DNA of 64,000 bases from NCBI GenBank assembly GCA_963669415.2, contig CAXXPS010000002.1:1922001-1986000 (forward strand), in the 5' to 3' direction. Under the pieces are notes generated by a model. It had not been told where the DNA came from, made no database searches, and saw nothing but the letters and a program-made list of their open reading frames with translations. Made by a program: the position numbers and the translations under genes. Source of the DNA: JAWKWH01 sp963669415 (lineage in GTDB: Bacteria; Pseudomonadota; Alphaproteobacteria; Rhizobiales; Rhizobiaceae). Of the stretch, positions 27,056 to 37,700 are shown one piece after another. Every line of letters begins with the position of its first letter. The first letter of the stretch is position 1.

Positions 27056-30000
27056 TCAGTGAAAATTCCGCCCCTTCGGCATGACCTTTCCAGTCGATTT
27101 GGCCAGCCTTGCATAGTCGGTTTTCAGGTCGGGCTGTTCTCGCATCAGCCTGATCAGGCGCGACCGCGGTGTGATGCGTTTGCCCATGTCGGCGACAGGG
27201 CGGCGCACCTCATCGGCGTTGGCAAGACTGTCAATGACCGGCGCCTTCTCCGACAGCTCCGCCAGGAGCGGTGTCAGATCCTCTATCGTGTCGGCGACGA
27301 TGTGGATGACATTTGATTCGCATTGCAGCTTGCCGCGCACACGGACAAACCGTGAGCCGAGGATCAATGGCCTGAAGCGCTCGAAGGTCTTTGGCCAGAC
27401 AATGACATTGGCAATGGATGTTTCATCCTCCAGCGTCATGAAAATCACGCCCTTGGCTGAGCCGGGGCGCTGGCGCACCAGCACCAGACCGGCAACCGAA
27501 ACCCTGCGGCCATTGGCAATTTCGGGCAATCGCTCACTGGCGATGACGCCACGCCCGGTAAGCTGATCGCGCAGGAATGAAACCGGATGCGCCTTCAATG
27601 ACATCGACAGATAGCGGTAGTCATGGATCACATGCTCGCCGAGCGGCATTGGCGGCAGGGCGACGTCGGGCTCGTTGTCGCGCAGTTTTCCGTCCGGCAG
27701 GTCAAACAGGGGAAGCCGCTCGGCGGCGGTTTTCGCCCCCAAAGCCTGTACGGCCCACAGTGCGGTGCGGCGGTCAAGGCCAAGCGAACGGAAAGCATCG
27801 GCTTCGGCCAGCCGCGCGATGGCATGGACTTCCAGCCCCGAGCGCAGCCACAGATCGCGTACCGAATCATAACCGGCGCTGCGCGCAGCGACCAGTTTTT
27901 CCGCATCCTCCTCGCCAAAGCCCTTGATCTGCCGGAAACCGAGGCGCACGGCATAATTGGTGCGAATGACATCGTTCATCGTTTCATGGCGCCTGGCGAT
28001 CCGGTTTGAATCGAGATCGGCCGGCTCCAGCAGGCTGTCCCATGTCGACAGATTGACGTCGGCAGGCCGGATTTCAACGCCATGTTCGCGGGCATCGCGC
28101 ACCAATTGGGCAGGCGCGTAAAAACCCATCGGTTGTGAGTTGAGCATCGCTGCGCAAAAGACATCGGGATAGAAGCACTTCAGCCAGCAGGAGGCATAGA
28201 CCAGAAGCGCAAACGATGCGGCATGGCTTTCCGGGAAGCCGTATTCGCCAAAGCCCTCGATCTGGCGGAAGCAGCGCTCGGCATATTCCTTCTCGTAACC
28301 ATTGGCGACCATGCCGTCGATCATCTTCTGCTGGAAGGTGTGAATGGTGCCGACGCGGCGGAAGGTGGCCATGGCGCGGCGCAGACGGTCGGCCTCACCG
28401 GGCGCAAAGCCCGCGGCGACGATGGCGATCTGCATCGCCTGTTCCTGAAACAGCGGCACGCCCATGGTCTTGCCGAGCACCTGTTCCAGTTCCTTGCTGG
28501 GATAGGAAACCGGCTCAATACCCTGGCGGCGGCGCAGATAGGGATGCACCATGTCGCCCTGGATCGGCCCGGGCCGGACAATCGCCACCTCGATAACCAG
28601 ATCGTAAAACTCGCGCGGGCGCAATCGCGGCAGCATCGACATCTGGGCGCGCGATTCGATCTGGAAGACGCCAAGCGTGTCGGCACGGCAGATCATGTCG
28701 TAGACCTGGCTTTGCTCCTTCGGCATCGAGGCGAGCGTCATCGGCTGCTGATAATGGTTCTCCAGCATCTTGAAGGCGCGGGCCAGGCAGGTCAGCATGC
28801 CAAGTGCCAGAATGTCGATCTTCAGCATGCCAAGCGCGTCGAGATCGTCCTTGTCCCACTCGACCATGGTCCGCCCTTCCATCGCCGTCTTTGTGACGGG
28901 AACAACCTCGTCAAGGCGGTCTTCGGTAATGACGAAACCGCCGACATGCTGTGACAGGTGACGCGGGAAACCGCTGATCTCGGTGGCAAGCGACAGCGTG
29001 TGGCGGGTAGCGCCATCGGCCATGTCGAGCCCGGCGGCCTTGGCTTCGCGTTCGCCAAGTTCGGAGGCCGACCAGCCCCAGATCGAGCCTGACAGCGCCG
29101 ACATCACATCTTCCGACAGGCCCATTGCCTTGGCCACTTCGCGCATGGCGGAGCGTGAACGGTAGGTGACGACCGTGGCGGCAAGGCCGGTGCGGTCGCG
29201 GCCGTATTTCTCGTAGATATACTGGATGACCTCTTCGCGCCTTTCGTGCTCGAAGTCGACATCGATGTCGGGAGGTTCGCGCCGCTCCGGAGAGATAAAA
29301 CGCTCAAACAGAAGGTCGGCTATCGCCGGATCCACGGCGGTGATGCCGATGCAATAGCAGATGGTGGAATTGGCTGCCGAACCACGGCCCTGACAGAGAA
29401 TGTCCTGGCTGCGGGCGAACTGGACGATGTCGTGGACGGTCAGGAAATAGGGCGCGTATTCAAGTTCCTCGATCAAGGCCAGTTCATGGTTGATCTGGTG
29501 TTTGATCTTTTCCGGCACGGTTTCACCGTAACGCTCCTTTGCGCCGAGCCAGGCAAGCCGTTCCAGAACCTGTTGCGGGGTGCCGTCACCGAAGCATTCT
29601 TTGGGATAATTGTATTTCAGCTCGTCCAGCGAGAAAGACAATTTGCCGGCAAACCTCTTAGTTTCGGCCAAGGCGTCTTCATGACCGGAAAACAGCCGCG
29701 CCATCTCCGCTGCGCCTTTCAGATGACGCTCGGCATTGGGCAGAAGGTCATGGCCTGCCTCATGAACCGGTACATGCAGGCGAATTGCGGTAACCACATC
29801 GCAAAGCTTGCGGCGCTCCGGCCCGTGACAGCGTGCGTCATTGATCGCCATTAAGGGCACGCCGGCTTGCGCCGCCGTTGCCGCGGCCATTTCAAGCGAA
29901 AACCGGTCCGCCGGACCATAGGCGGGGGCTGCGGCGAGATGTACTGTGTCACCAAAGCAAAGCGTGAGCTTTTGCAATAGCGCGATGCAATCTTCCACAT

Positions 30001-30412
30001 TGCAGCCGGGCTGCCAGATAATCACAAGCTCCAGCGCCTCCCCCCAGTCGAGCAGATCGGAAAGGCGGAGATCGGGCGAGCCCTTCTCGCCACGCAGATT
30101 GGCGGCGGTCAGCAGGCGGCAGAGATGGGCCCAGCCCTGACGGGTTTTGGGGTAGGCCAGGATTTCAAAGCAGCAGTCGGAAAAGACCAGCCGGGCGCCC
30201 GGATGATAGGCAAGACCGGCTTCCTTTGCTGCCTGATGGGCACGCACGACACCTGAAACCGTGTTGCGGTCGGCCATGCCGAGGGCGGCAAGGCCGAGCC
30301 GCTTGGCAGTAACGACCAATTCTTCCGGGTGCGAGGCGCCGCGCAGGAAGGAGAAATTCGACTGGGCGGCGAATTCGGCAAAGGCCGGCGGGTTTGTTCC
30401 GGATGAAGCCAT
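27056..30412 (-). CDS. dnaE2: Error-prone DNA polymerase DnaE2 (ImuC)
   Basis: A 1,118-residue C-family polymerase. The N-terminal PHP domain starts FAEFAAQSNFSFLRGASHPE. The palm has the metal-binding acidic motif PDIDVDFEHERR (about residues 390-400), and the C-terminus holds an OB fold (VSVAGLVLVRQRPGSAKGV). With ImuA and ImuB it performs SOS-induced translesion synthesis. The ATG overlaps the imuB stop by one base. The OB-fold form and shorter tail separate it from the replicative DnaE1. Confidence 0.96.
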   Translation of the reverse strand: MASSGTNPPAFAEFAAQSNFSFLRGASHPEELVVTAKRLGLAALGMADRNTVSGVVRAHQAAKEAGLAYHPGARLVFSDCCFEILAYPKTRQGWAHLCRLLTAANLRGEKGSPDLRLSDLLDWGEALELVIIWQPGCNVEDCIALLQKLTLCFGDTVHLAAAPAYGPADRFSLEMAAATAAQAGVPLMAINDARCHGPERRKLCDVVTAIRLHVPVHEAGHDLLPNAERHLKGAAEMARLFSGHEDALAETKRFAGKLSFSLDELKYNYPKECFGDGTPQQVLERLAWLGAKERYGETVPEKIKHQINHELALIEELEYAPYFLTVHDIVQFARSQDILCQGRGSAANSTICYCIGITAVDPAIADLLFERFISPERREPPDIDVDFEHERREEVIQYIYEKYGRDRTGLAATVVTYRSRSAMREVAKAMGLSEDVMSALSGSIWGWSASELGEREAKAAGLDMADGATRHTLSLATEISGFPRHLSQHVGGFVITEDRLDEVVPVTKTAMEGRTMVEWDKDDLDALGMLKIDILALGMLTCLARAFKMLENHYQQPMTLASMPKEQSQVYDMICRADTLGVFQIESRAQMSMLPRLRPREFYDLVIEVAIVRPGPIQGDMVHPYLRRRQGIEPVSYPSKELEQVLGKTMGVPLFQEQAMQIAIVAAGFAPGEADRLRRAMATFRRVGTIHTFQQKMIDGMVANGYEKEYAERCFRQIEGFGEYGFPESHAASFALLVYASCWLKCFYPDVFCAAMLNSQPMGFYAPAQLVRDAREHGVEIRPADVNLSTWDSLLEPADLDSNRIARRHETMNDVIRTNYAVRLGFRQIKGFGEEDAEKLVAARSAGYDSVRDLWLRSGLEVHAIARLAEADAFRSLGLDRRTALWAVQALGAKTAAERLPLFDLPDGKLRDNEPDVALPPMPLGEHVIHDYRYLSMSLKAHPVSFLRDQLTGRGVIASERLPEIANGRRVSVAGLVLVRQRPGSAKGVIFMTLEDETSIANVIVWPKTFERFRPLILGSRFVRVRGKLQCESNVIHIVADTIEDLTPLLAELSEKAPVIDSLANADEVRRPVADMGKRITPRSRLIRLMREQPDLKTDYARLAKSTGKVMPKGRNFH

Positions 30413-32031
30413 CAGGCAAAAATCCCGTGCATGAACCAGCGCGGCGGCGGCGCATCCTGCGCGCTAAAAAGACCCTGCCGGTAAAGCCAGTAGCGCCGGC
30501 CGGCCTCGTCCTCGATGCGATAATAATCGCGCGGCCGGGTCTCATCGTCGCGCCACCATTCCGGCTCAATGCGCTCCGGTCCCTCGGCGGCAACGACGCG
30601 GTGCAGCGCGCGGCGCCAGCGAAAGGTGATGGGCGGCCCCTCCGGCACCTCGGCCATGGCCTCCACCGGCTCGGGGCGCTCAAACAGCCGGATCGGGCGG
30701 GGCGGGGCGGGCGCTTCCCGGTCTTCTTCGCCCCTCGTCCCGGCATTTCCGGTTGCGGCGATACCGGCAAAGGCAGTCATGACAACCGTGCGCTCGGGGA
30801 TGTGGCTTTCATGCAATTGCGGTTGAAGGATTGCGGCTCTGCCGAGACGGGCATGGATACGGTCGACCAGCCGGGCAAGGTCTTCTGCCTGCGACAGGTC
30901 ATCGCCTGCAAGATCCGCCTGACGGCTGTCGAAGGGTGCTGTTGCGAGGGCCGAAAGCCGGACGGTCTCATAGCCATAGCCGGCGTCGAAATCGTCAGCC
31001 AGCGTGGTCAGCCTTTCAGCAAACAGACGCGTCATCAGCGGCGGGTCGCGCGCCGGGCGCGACAGGCCGACAGCCAGGCGGTGAACCGCGCCATCGACCC
31101 GGAACAGCGCCAGTTCGATGGCGCGGGCGCCTTCGCCGCGCTGTTCCAGATGGGTTTTCAGCGTTGCGCACAGCAGGCCGGTGATGCGCTCGATATCCTC
31201 GGTGAGCGAGACCGGTTCGGCAAGCCGGCGCTCCACCGAAAGTTCGGCGACCGCCGTGCGGGGCGAGACCGGCTCATCGACCCTGCCAAGCGCCTGGTCG
31301 AGCCGGGTGAGCATCTGGCGGCCATAGCGCCTGGCAAGTGGCGCGCGCGCAGCGCTCATGACCGCACCGACCGTTCGCAAGCCCACACTTTCGACCTGTG
31401 TGACCGTGTCTGCGTCAAGGCGCAGCGCGCTCAAGGGAAAGGCGCCGAGCGCTTCGGCCTCCCTGCCCTTGTCGACGATCTTGCCCTGGCTGCATGTCTG
31501 CGCCAGATATCGCGCTGCGGCCCAGGCCATGCCGGGCGTCGACGCCAGTCCGGCGCGCACGTCGAAGCCCTGGTGAAACAGGCGGGCCAGCAAATCCGCC
31601 AGCAAGCCCTTCTCACCGCCGAACAGATGCGCGCAGCCGGTAATGTCGAGGAAAAGCCCGTCATCGCCATCAAGCGCGACCAGCGGCGTGTAACGGTCAC
31701 ACCAGTCGGCCAGACCGGCAAGCAGCCTGTGGTCGGCTTCGGGCTCGGCTTCGATGAACTCAAGCGCCGGGTGCATGGCGCGTGCATCGGTCAGCCCCAT
31801 GCCGCGGCGCAGGCCCAGCGCGCCGGCGCGTTCGCAAAGTGCGGCGATGCGCCTGGCGTTACGGTCATCATGGCTGATCGCCAGCGGCGGTTGGTCAGCC
31901 CGTCTTGCGGCGGCCGCCGGATCGGAACGCCAGGACCGGCCGAAGCGCTGGCGCATGATCCTGTCGGTCGGCAGATGCGGGAACCATAGCGAGATGATCC
32001 TCTGGCCGCCGCTCGTAAAAGCGCTGCTCAT
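30412..32031 (-). CDS. imuB: ImuB, Y-family polymerase-like protein of the SOS mutasome
   Basis: A 539-residue Y-family-like protein that in other bacteria acts as the clamp-binding hub between ImuA and DnaE2 and lacks catalytic activity. The palm/fingers region runs about residues 10-350 (FPHLPTDRIMRQR, ITGCAHLFGGEKGL). The C-terminal tail is Pro/Arg-rich. The ATG at 32031 (MSSAFTSGG) is chosen because an upstream start would lie far inside imuA. It still overlaps the imuA frame by 137 bases. Confidence 0.92.
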   Translation of the reverse strand: MSSAFTSGGQRIISLWFPHLPTDRIMRQRFGRSWRSDPAAAARRADQPPLAISHDDRNARRIAALCERAGALGLRRGMGLTDARAMHPALEFIEAEPEADHRLLAGLADWCDRYTPLVALDGDDGLFLDITGCAHLFGGEKGLLADLLARLFHQGFDVRAGLASTPGMAWAAARYLAQTCSQGKIVDKGREAEALGAFPLSALRLDADTVTQVESVGLRTVGAVMSAARAPLARRYGRQMLTRLDQALGRVDEPVSPRTAVAELSVERRLAEPVSLTEDIERITGLLCATLKTHLEQRGEGARAIELALFRVDGAVHRLAVGLSRPARDPPLMTRLFAERLTTLADDFDAGYGYETVRLSALATAPFDSRQADLAGDDLSQAEDLARLVDRIHARLGRAAILQPQLHESHIPERTVVMTAFAGIAATGNAGTRGEEDREAPAPPRPIRLFERPEPVEAMAEVPEGPPITFRWRRALHRVVAAEGPERIEPEWWRDDETRPRDYYRIEDEAGRRYWLYRQGLFSAQDAPPPRWFMHGIFA

Positions 32032-32917
32032 CGTTCCTCCACTCCAAAATGAACCGCCGGCCGGGATTGGCGCGGCATTTGTCGATTGTGACCGCAAAGG
32101 CAGGCGCGCCGAGCGACCGGGGCAACGGCTTGCCGAAAATCTCACGCGGACGGGCGGGCGCTGCGCAAACCCTCAATCGTGCCGGTGCTGCGGTCGGCTG
32201 CGGGGATGCCGACAATCGCAAGAGAAACACCGGCCTGCCGGCCACTTGAGCGCGGCGGTGCAACCGTCTTGTCGCCGTCAGGTCGAGGCTTTGCGGGTGG
32301 GCACGGATTTCGATGATGATGGCGGAAAGCGCGGAAAGTCCGGCAGCCTCGCCGGCGATCCACAGCGCATCGAGCGGTTTTTCCGCCCGCGCAAACAACA
32401 GTGCCTGATGGGGGATATCGAAAAGACGGGTAATTGAGGGCACATGCGGAGAGCCGGTTTCAGCGATCAGGTCGCGGGCGCCGATCCACAACAAGGGTCC
32501 CTGCCCCGCCGTGCGGTGCGCGAGGCTTGCCAGCGCCAGCGCAAACCCCGATACGGCGCCGGCATCGCGCGCCTGGGGCCCATGAATTTCGCACAAGGCG
32601 CCACGCGTCAGGCCGCCGCCAAGCGCGTTGTCAAAGGCTGTGACACCCGTTTGCAACAGGCCGTGCCGGGCCCTGTTGCGGTTCACTGCTGCAGGCGGGG
32701 TGTCCGATCCGGCCGTGAAACCAGCCGGTTTTCCATGGCTGCGCACGACAATTGCGCCGTCTTTTCCGGCGCCATGGAACGGGTCGGGCCGGTCAGAACC
32801 GGTGGCGCAGGACGATACGGCATCCGAAACGGCAAAACGCTCCGGCGTACCTTCAATTGCTGCAATTTTGCGGCGCAAATCATGCAATAGCTCTTGCGCC
32901 ACGGCGTTTTGCGCCAT
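31895..32917 (-). CDS. imuA: ImuA, RecA-like SOS mutasome protein
   Basis: A roughly 340-residue ImuA with a RecA-like fold (LQTGVTAFDNALGGGLTRGA near residue 88). It is the first gene of the imuA-imuB-dnaE2 operon. I prefer the ATG at 32917 (MAQNAVA), which has AGGGG 9 bases upstream, to the ATG at 32938, which is only 18 bases from the LexA box. The frame runs 137 bases into imuB; the basic tail after the conserved FILEWRNDEQRF segment may not be functional. Confidence 0.9.
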   Translation of the reverse strand: MAQNAVAQELLHDLRRKIAAIEGTPERFAVSDAVSSCATGSDRPDPFHGAGKDGAIVVRSHGKPAGFTAGSDTPPAAVNRNRARHGLLQTGVTAFDNALGGGLTRGALCEIHGPQARDAGAVSGFALALASLAHRTAGQGPLLWIGARDLIAETGSPHVPSITRLFDIPHQALLFARAEKPLDALWIAGEAAGLSALSAIIIEIRAHPQSLDLTATRRLHRRAQVAGRPVFLLRLSASPQPTAAPARLRVCAAPARPREIFGKPLPRSLGAPAFAVTIDKCRANPGRRFILEWRNDEQRFYERRPEDHLAMVPASADRQDHAPALRPVLAFRSGGRRKTG

Positions 32918-32955
32918 GCCAACCAGCCCCTGTGGCATCAGGTCACGACCTGAAT

Positions 32956-32970
32956 GTTCTTGTTATGTTC
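32956..32970 (-). promoter_or_regulatory. LexA (SOS) box, GTTC-N7-GTTC
   Basis: GTTCTTGTTATGTTC is a perfect match to the alphaproteobacterial LexA operator (GTTC, 7 bases, GTTC). It lies directly ahead of imuA, so the mutagenesis operon should be DNA-damage inducible. Confidence 0.88.
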
Positions 32971-33139
32971 TTATCGATTCCAGAGAGCGCAAAAAGAGTC
33001 AAGCGGAATCTTAAGAATCTTTTCCTTTGGGAGTCTGGCGCGATGTGGCCGGCCCGGCGAAAACTTCTCGAAACCAATCGCGCAAATCTATATATGCTGG
33101 TAATGGCCTTCCGGCGCACCGCCAGGCCCAAGGACAACA

Positions 33140-33577
33140 ATGGATCGAACCTACCCTACCCGAAACTGGCGCGATCAGCTTTCTCCCTCGCTTGACGAGA
33201 TGGAGATGCTGGCGATCGAGACCTATGCGCATCTGCCGGAGGACTTCCGCAAACTGACCGGCGAGATCATCATCCAGTTTGCCGAATATCCGCCCGAAGA
33301 GATCATGGACGATCTGGCGCTCGAAACGCCGTTCGATCTGCTTGGCCTGTTTGAAGGCCGCGGCATCGCCGAACGCTGGAACCCGCAGACCGGTGAGGGC
33401 GAAAACCGCATCACGCTGTTTCGCCGCGCCATTCTCGATTACTGGTCTGAGAATGAGGAAACGCTCGGCGACATCATCAACCATGTGCTGATCCATGAGC
33501 TCGGCCATCATTTCGGCCTCAGTGACGACGACATGGCGCGCATCGAAGCGGGTGTGGAAACGACGGCGACGCAGTAG
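33140..33577 (+). CDS. Metallopeptidase family protein (zincin-like, DUF1025 type)
   Basis: A 145-residue protein with the zinc motif HELGH (in VLIHELGHHFGLSDDD, about residues 119-134) typical of the minimal zincin-like family. The N-terminal half has the FEIEVEEALDxLP-like helix replaced by EMLAIETYAHLPEDF. No signal peptide is visible, so it acts in the cytoplasm. Substrates are unknown. It is transcribed divergently from imuA. Confidence 0.85.
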   Translation: MDRTYPTRNWRDQLSPSLDEMEMLAIETYAHLPEDFRKLTGEIIIQFAEYPPEEIMDDLALETPFDLLGLFEGRGIAERWNPQTGEGENRITLFRRAILDYWSENEETLGDIINHVLIHELGHHFGLSDDDMARIEAGVETTATQ

Positions 33578-33587
33578 CGGCTTTCGC

Positions 33588-33794
33588 TCACTGCTCCGAC
33601 AGCTTCATCTCGGGATCATAGTCCTTGCCGGCAACCTCTTTGGTCACCGCCTGGCCGCAGCGCATGGTGCTGGAAGCTGAATCGAAAGCATAAGTTGGTG
33701 AACCGTGCAGCGCCCAGCCCTCATTCAGCGCTGCCGTCACTTTATGACAGAAGCTTGCGTCATCCGGGCCGCTCAAAAACCGGTAGAGTTTCAT
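33588..33794 (-). CDS. DUF1737 domain protein
   Basis: A 68-residue protein beginning MKLYRFLSGPDDASFCHKVTAA, followed by LNEGWALHGSPTYAFD, which matches the DUF1737 pattern (a short domain of unknown function). I choose the ATG at 33794; the longer open frame to 33863 adds residues without family character. It ends 10 bases from the convergent metallopeptidase gene. Confidence 0.75.
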   Translation of the reverse strand: MKLYRFLSGPDDASFCHKVTAALNEGWALHGSPTYAFDSASSTMRCGQAVTKEVAGKDYDPEMKLSEQ

Positions 33795-34062
33795 GCCCAC
33801 CTCACCGTTCATGACTCCGATCAAGCCAGCGCATTGCCACGTGCCGCCGGGCAAAACAAGCATCCCATCTTCCCCGGGCTTGACGTTCTGCCACCGTGCA
33901 CCTATCTGCAGCGCTTCGAAAAGGCCTGAAGCGCCTGCCGTCCGCTGCCGCGAGGCCCGGTGAAGCTTCCTTGATCACTCTCGTTTCAATGACCGGTAAT
34001 GGCTTGAGACGGCAATGCGGACCCCGTTTGATTCACTGCCGACCCGGATCAAAGGTGAAACG

Positions 34063-34485
34063 ATGACCAAATCTATGGACTACAAACAAATGGCCAAGCG
34101 GCTTCGAACCGCGTTGGCCGATGATCAAATGACGATCAGCCATTCACGTGCGCTAGAGCTCGTAGCAGCCCAGTTGGGTGCGCGAGACTGGAACACCCTT
34201 GCCGCCCGGCAACCGGAGATGGGTGATACCCCATTTTTGGTCGGGCAAAGGGTCGAAGGGACGTTCAATGGTAAACCGGCCTTTGGCCGGGTGATCGGAC
34301 TTTCGGAGACGATCAAGCCGGACCTTTGGCGTGTGACCGTCAAGTTCGATCCGCCGATTGATGTGGTGACGTCCGAGCATTTTTCCTCGGAGCGGCGCCG
34401 GATCACGATGATCGTCGGTATCGACGGCCGCTCACGCCGGCTAACCGGCACCGAAACCGGCGTCATGGCGCTGCAGGCGGCTTGA
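34063..34485 (+). CDS. Glyoxalase-superfamily-like protein (Glyoxalase_8 type)
   Basis: A 140-residue protein whose N-terminal half (LRTALADDQMTISHSRALEL then GARDWNTLAA) matches the small domain named Glyoxalase_8. The C-terminal half (VGQRVEGTFNGKPAFGRVIG) looks like a beta-rich module. No metal ligands of a true glyoxalase are evident. The start at 34063 (MTKSMDYKQ) follows GGTGAAACG; a frame start at 34015 is possible. Function is unknown. Confidence 0.65.
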   Translation: MTKSMDYKQMAKRLRTALADDQMTISHSRALELVAAQLGARDWNTLAARQPEMGDTPFLVGQRVEGTFNGKPAFGRVIGLSETIKPDLWRVTVKFDPPIDVVTSEHFSSERRRITMIVGIDGRSRRLTGTETGVMALQAA

Positions 34486-34788
34486 GTGCGAGCTATCTCC
34501 CCCTTGAAGGGGGAGATAGCAAAATCAACATCTTCGCCGAGACTTGGCAAAAGCCAGGTGACAGGTTTTTGCAAGAGAAGGGTTGAGGTGCGGTTCGCGA
34601 AACGCGAATGGAAAGCATGCTTTCCAAGCTCGCTCAAATGTCAAAAGCGGACATCATGAGATCGCTTCGTCATCAACCGGGTTTGAAACTCGGTGGACAA
34701 ATTTCGCTTGATTGCAACTGACGATTGAAAAACAGGCAACTGGTAAAATAGCGTATTTCGAACGGTCGAAAAATGTGTTCGAATAACC
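34486..34788. other. Non-coding gap carrying repeat copy 1
   Basis: No convincing gene is present. The first half is the palindromic repeat listed separately. The second half, ahead of the DUF4347 gene, is AT-richer and shows no recognised promoter or RNA. Confidence 0.5.
34493..34618 (+). repeat. Palindromic intergenic repeat, copy 1 (RIME-like)
   Basis: It opens with a perfect 11-bp hairpin (CTATCTCCCCC, 5-base loop, complement) at 34493-34519. It ends with the module GGTTCGCG...CGCGAATGGAAAGCAT, which is also found at 39217-39340. The arrangement resembles the mosaic palindromic elements of rhizobial genomes, but I cannot assign a named family. Confidence 0.65.
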
Positions 34789-37700
34789 GTGTTCGCCAGC
34801 AGGCTTTTCGTTTCGCGAAATTGGGTGATTTTGGGGAGACTAATCATCGCACGAGCCACGATCAGGCAGAGATTTTTCAAACTGATCGGAGTCCTGTGTT
34901 TACTGCTGCCCATATTGTCCTTGGGTCTCCCTTCGCCGAATACCGCAGCAACCGAGATTATGTTCATCGATTCATCCCTCGATGGCCTGGATACGCTTGT
35001 TGATGCGTCGGATCCACAGACCGAAATCGTATTGCTCCACAGCGGCGAGGATGGAATCGAGCAGATCGCTAACAGCCTGTCTGATCGATCCAATGTGAAA
35101 GCAATTCACATTGTGAGTCATGGCAACCGAGGTGTCTTGTACATTGGCTCGTCTCGCTTCTCGCTGCAAACAATGTATCGGGAACATGCAGACGAACTAA
35201 CGGTCATTGCCAGCGCATTAGCGACGGATGCCGACATACTTGTATATGGTTGCAATTTTGGTGGAGGAGTATCCGGCCGAGCGGCGTTGACAGGTCTTGC
35301 GGAACTAACAGGCGCTGATGTCGCGGCGAGCATCGATTTCACCGGCCATCCGGATCTTGGTGGCGATTGGAAGTTGGAAACCAACACAGGTTCAATTGAA
35401 GCCCAAGTTGCATTTCATGTTCACGCACAAGCCAAGTGGAAGGGGCTTTTGCCGAGCTTGAGCTTTCGGGAAGGCGTCAGCGGTTATGCTGGCACGCAGG
35501 ACACGTTCCTATGGGGTGATGAACCTAATACTCCCCAAGGTGCCGACAACGAATTTGAGGCGGACCGGAATAGGAGCGGATGGCCGACACATGGGCTAAT
35601 TCGTTTCGGCAACATTTTTGGCCCCGGAGCGGGTCAGATCCCGTTTGGCTCAACAATAAATTCCGCGACGCTTACGCTCGAAGTTGTCAATACTTCAAGC
35701 AGCAGTGCAACGATAACCCTGCATCGCATGCTTGCAAGTTGGGACGAATCGTCAACGTGGAATTCGATGACCGCAGGTATTCAGACGGATGATGTGGAAG
35801 CCAGCTCATCCGTTGACGCCACGATTCCAAGCCCGAACAGCTCAGGTCCCAAGGTGCTGACGGGACTGGCGACAACGGTTCAGGCCTGGTCAGACGGCGC
35901 GAGCAACAATGGTTGGGCGATATTAAACGATCATAACAACGGCCTAAATTTTGCAAGTTCGGAGGAGTCGACGATTGCAGAGCGTCCTATACTCACGATC
36001 GACTACACACCGCCGGCTCCCGAAATGGATGTGCTGGGATTGGGCTTGTCTATCGCTGATGGTGATGCAACGCCATCAACGACCGACGACACCGACTTCG
36101 GCTCACACGATATTGATACCGGCTCCAACGCCAACACCTTCACCATCACCAATACCGGCTCTGCCGTGCTGAACCTGACCGGCACGCCGCGTGTCACCAT
36201 TGGCGGGGCTCATGCCGCCGACTTCACCCTGACGGTGGATGCGGCAACAACGGTGGCGTCAGGCGGCGGTAGCACCACCTTTACCATCACCTTTGACCCA
36301 AGTGCCGTCGGGCTGCGCACCGCCACCGTGTCGATTGCAAATGACGATACTGACGAAAACCCCTACAACTTCTCAATCCAGGGAACTGGCACCGCCGCGC
36401 CCGAGATGGATGTGTCGGGTCTGGGTGTGTCGATTGCTGATAACGATGGAACGCCCTCGCCGATTGACGACACCGACTTCGGCTCACACGATATTGATAC
36501 CGGCTCCAATGCCAACACTTTTACCATCACCAATACCGGCTCCGCGGTTCTAAATCTGACTGATACGCCGCGGGTCACCATTAGTGGTCTCCACGCTGCT
36601 GACTTCGCCCTGACGGTCGATGCGGCAACAACGGTGGCTTCCGGTGGCGGCACCACCACTTTCACCATCACCTTCAATCCCAGTGCGGTTGGACTTAGGG
36701 GAGCAATGGTATCCATTGCCAATGACGATGCCGACGAAAACCCTTACAATTTCCGTATCCAGGGAACCGGCACCGCCGCTCCTGAAATGGATGTGTCGGG
36801 TCTGGGTGTGTCGATAGCGGATGGTGATGCAACGCCGTCAACGACCGACGACACCGATTTTGGCTCGCACGATATTTCCACCGGCTCCAACGCCAACACC
36901 TTCACCATCACCAATACCGGCTCTGCCGTGCTGAACCTGACCGGCACGCCGCGTGTCACCATTGGTGGGGCTCACGCCGCCGACTTCACCCTGACGGTAG
37001 ATGCGGCGACAACGGTGGCGTCCGGTGGTGGTACTACCACCTTCACCATCACCTTTGACCCAAGTGCCGTCGGGCTGCGCACCGCCACCGTGTCGATCGA
37101 CAATGACGATGCCGACGAGAACCCTTACAACTTCTCAATCCAGGGAACCGGCACCATTCCTGAGATGGATGTCACAAAATCGCCGGACGTTGCCAGCGTC
37201 GATAATGCTGGCGATGTCATCACCTACACGATCACGCTAACCAATACGGGTGTCGTAACAATCACCGGAATACTGGTTTCCGATCCGCTGTTGTCGAGTA
37301 TCTCGTGTGTCCCAGGCTCTGGCCCCAATCCGAACGATTTGGCTCCCGCGGCAGTGGCGACCTGCACCGGAACCTACGCAGCCACTCAAGCCGATTTCGA
37401 TACGAATGGCGGTGGCGATGGTGATATCGATAACACGGTGACCGTCACGGCTGATGACGGCCTCAATGAAACCGACAATGCCGCGGTTACCTTGAATATT
37501 GCGCCCGCGCTGGCGGTGAGCAAAACTGCCAATGACACCACGGACGTCGTGGTTGGCCAGGTGATCACCTACACCTATGTCGTCACCAATTCCGGAAACC
37601 AGACAATAACCAATGTGCTGCTCAGCGAACTCCATGGCGGCTCTGGTCCACCGCCAGTGCCGTCCAATGAAACACTGACCACCGACAATCCACCACTTGG

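Noticed and set aside
28223..28954. 243-codon plus-strand frame antisense to dnaE2
   Set aside because: The opposite strand encodes conserved DnaE2 motifs throughout; the frame is a mirror effect of GC-rich third positions.
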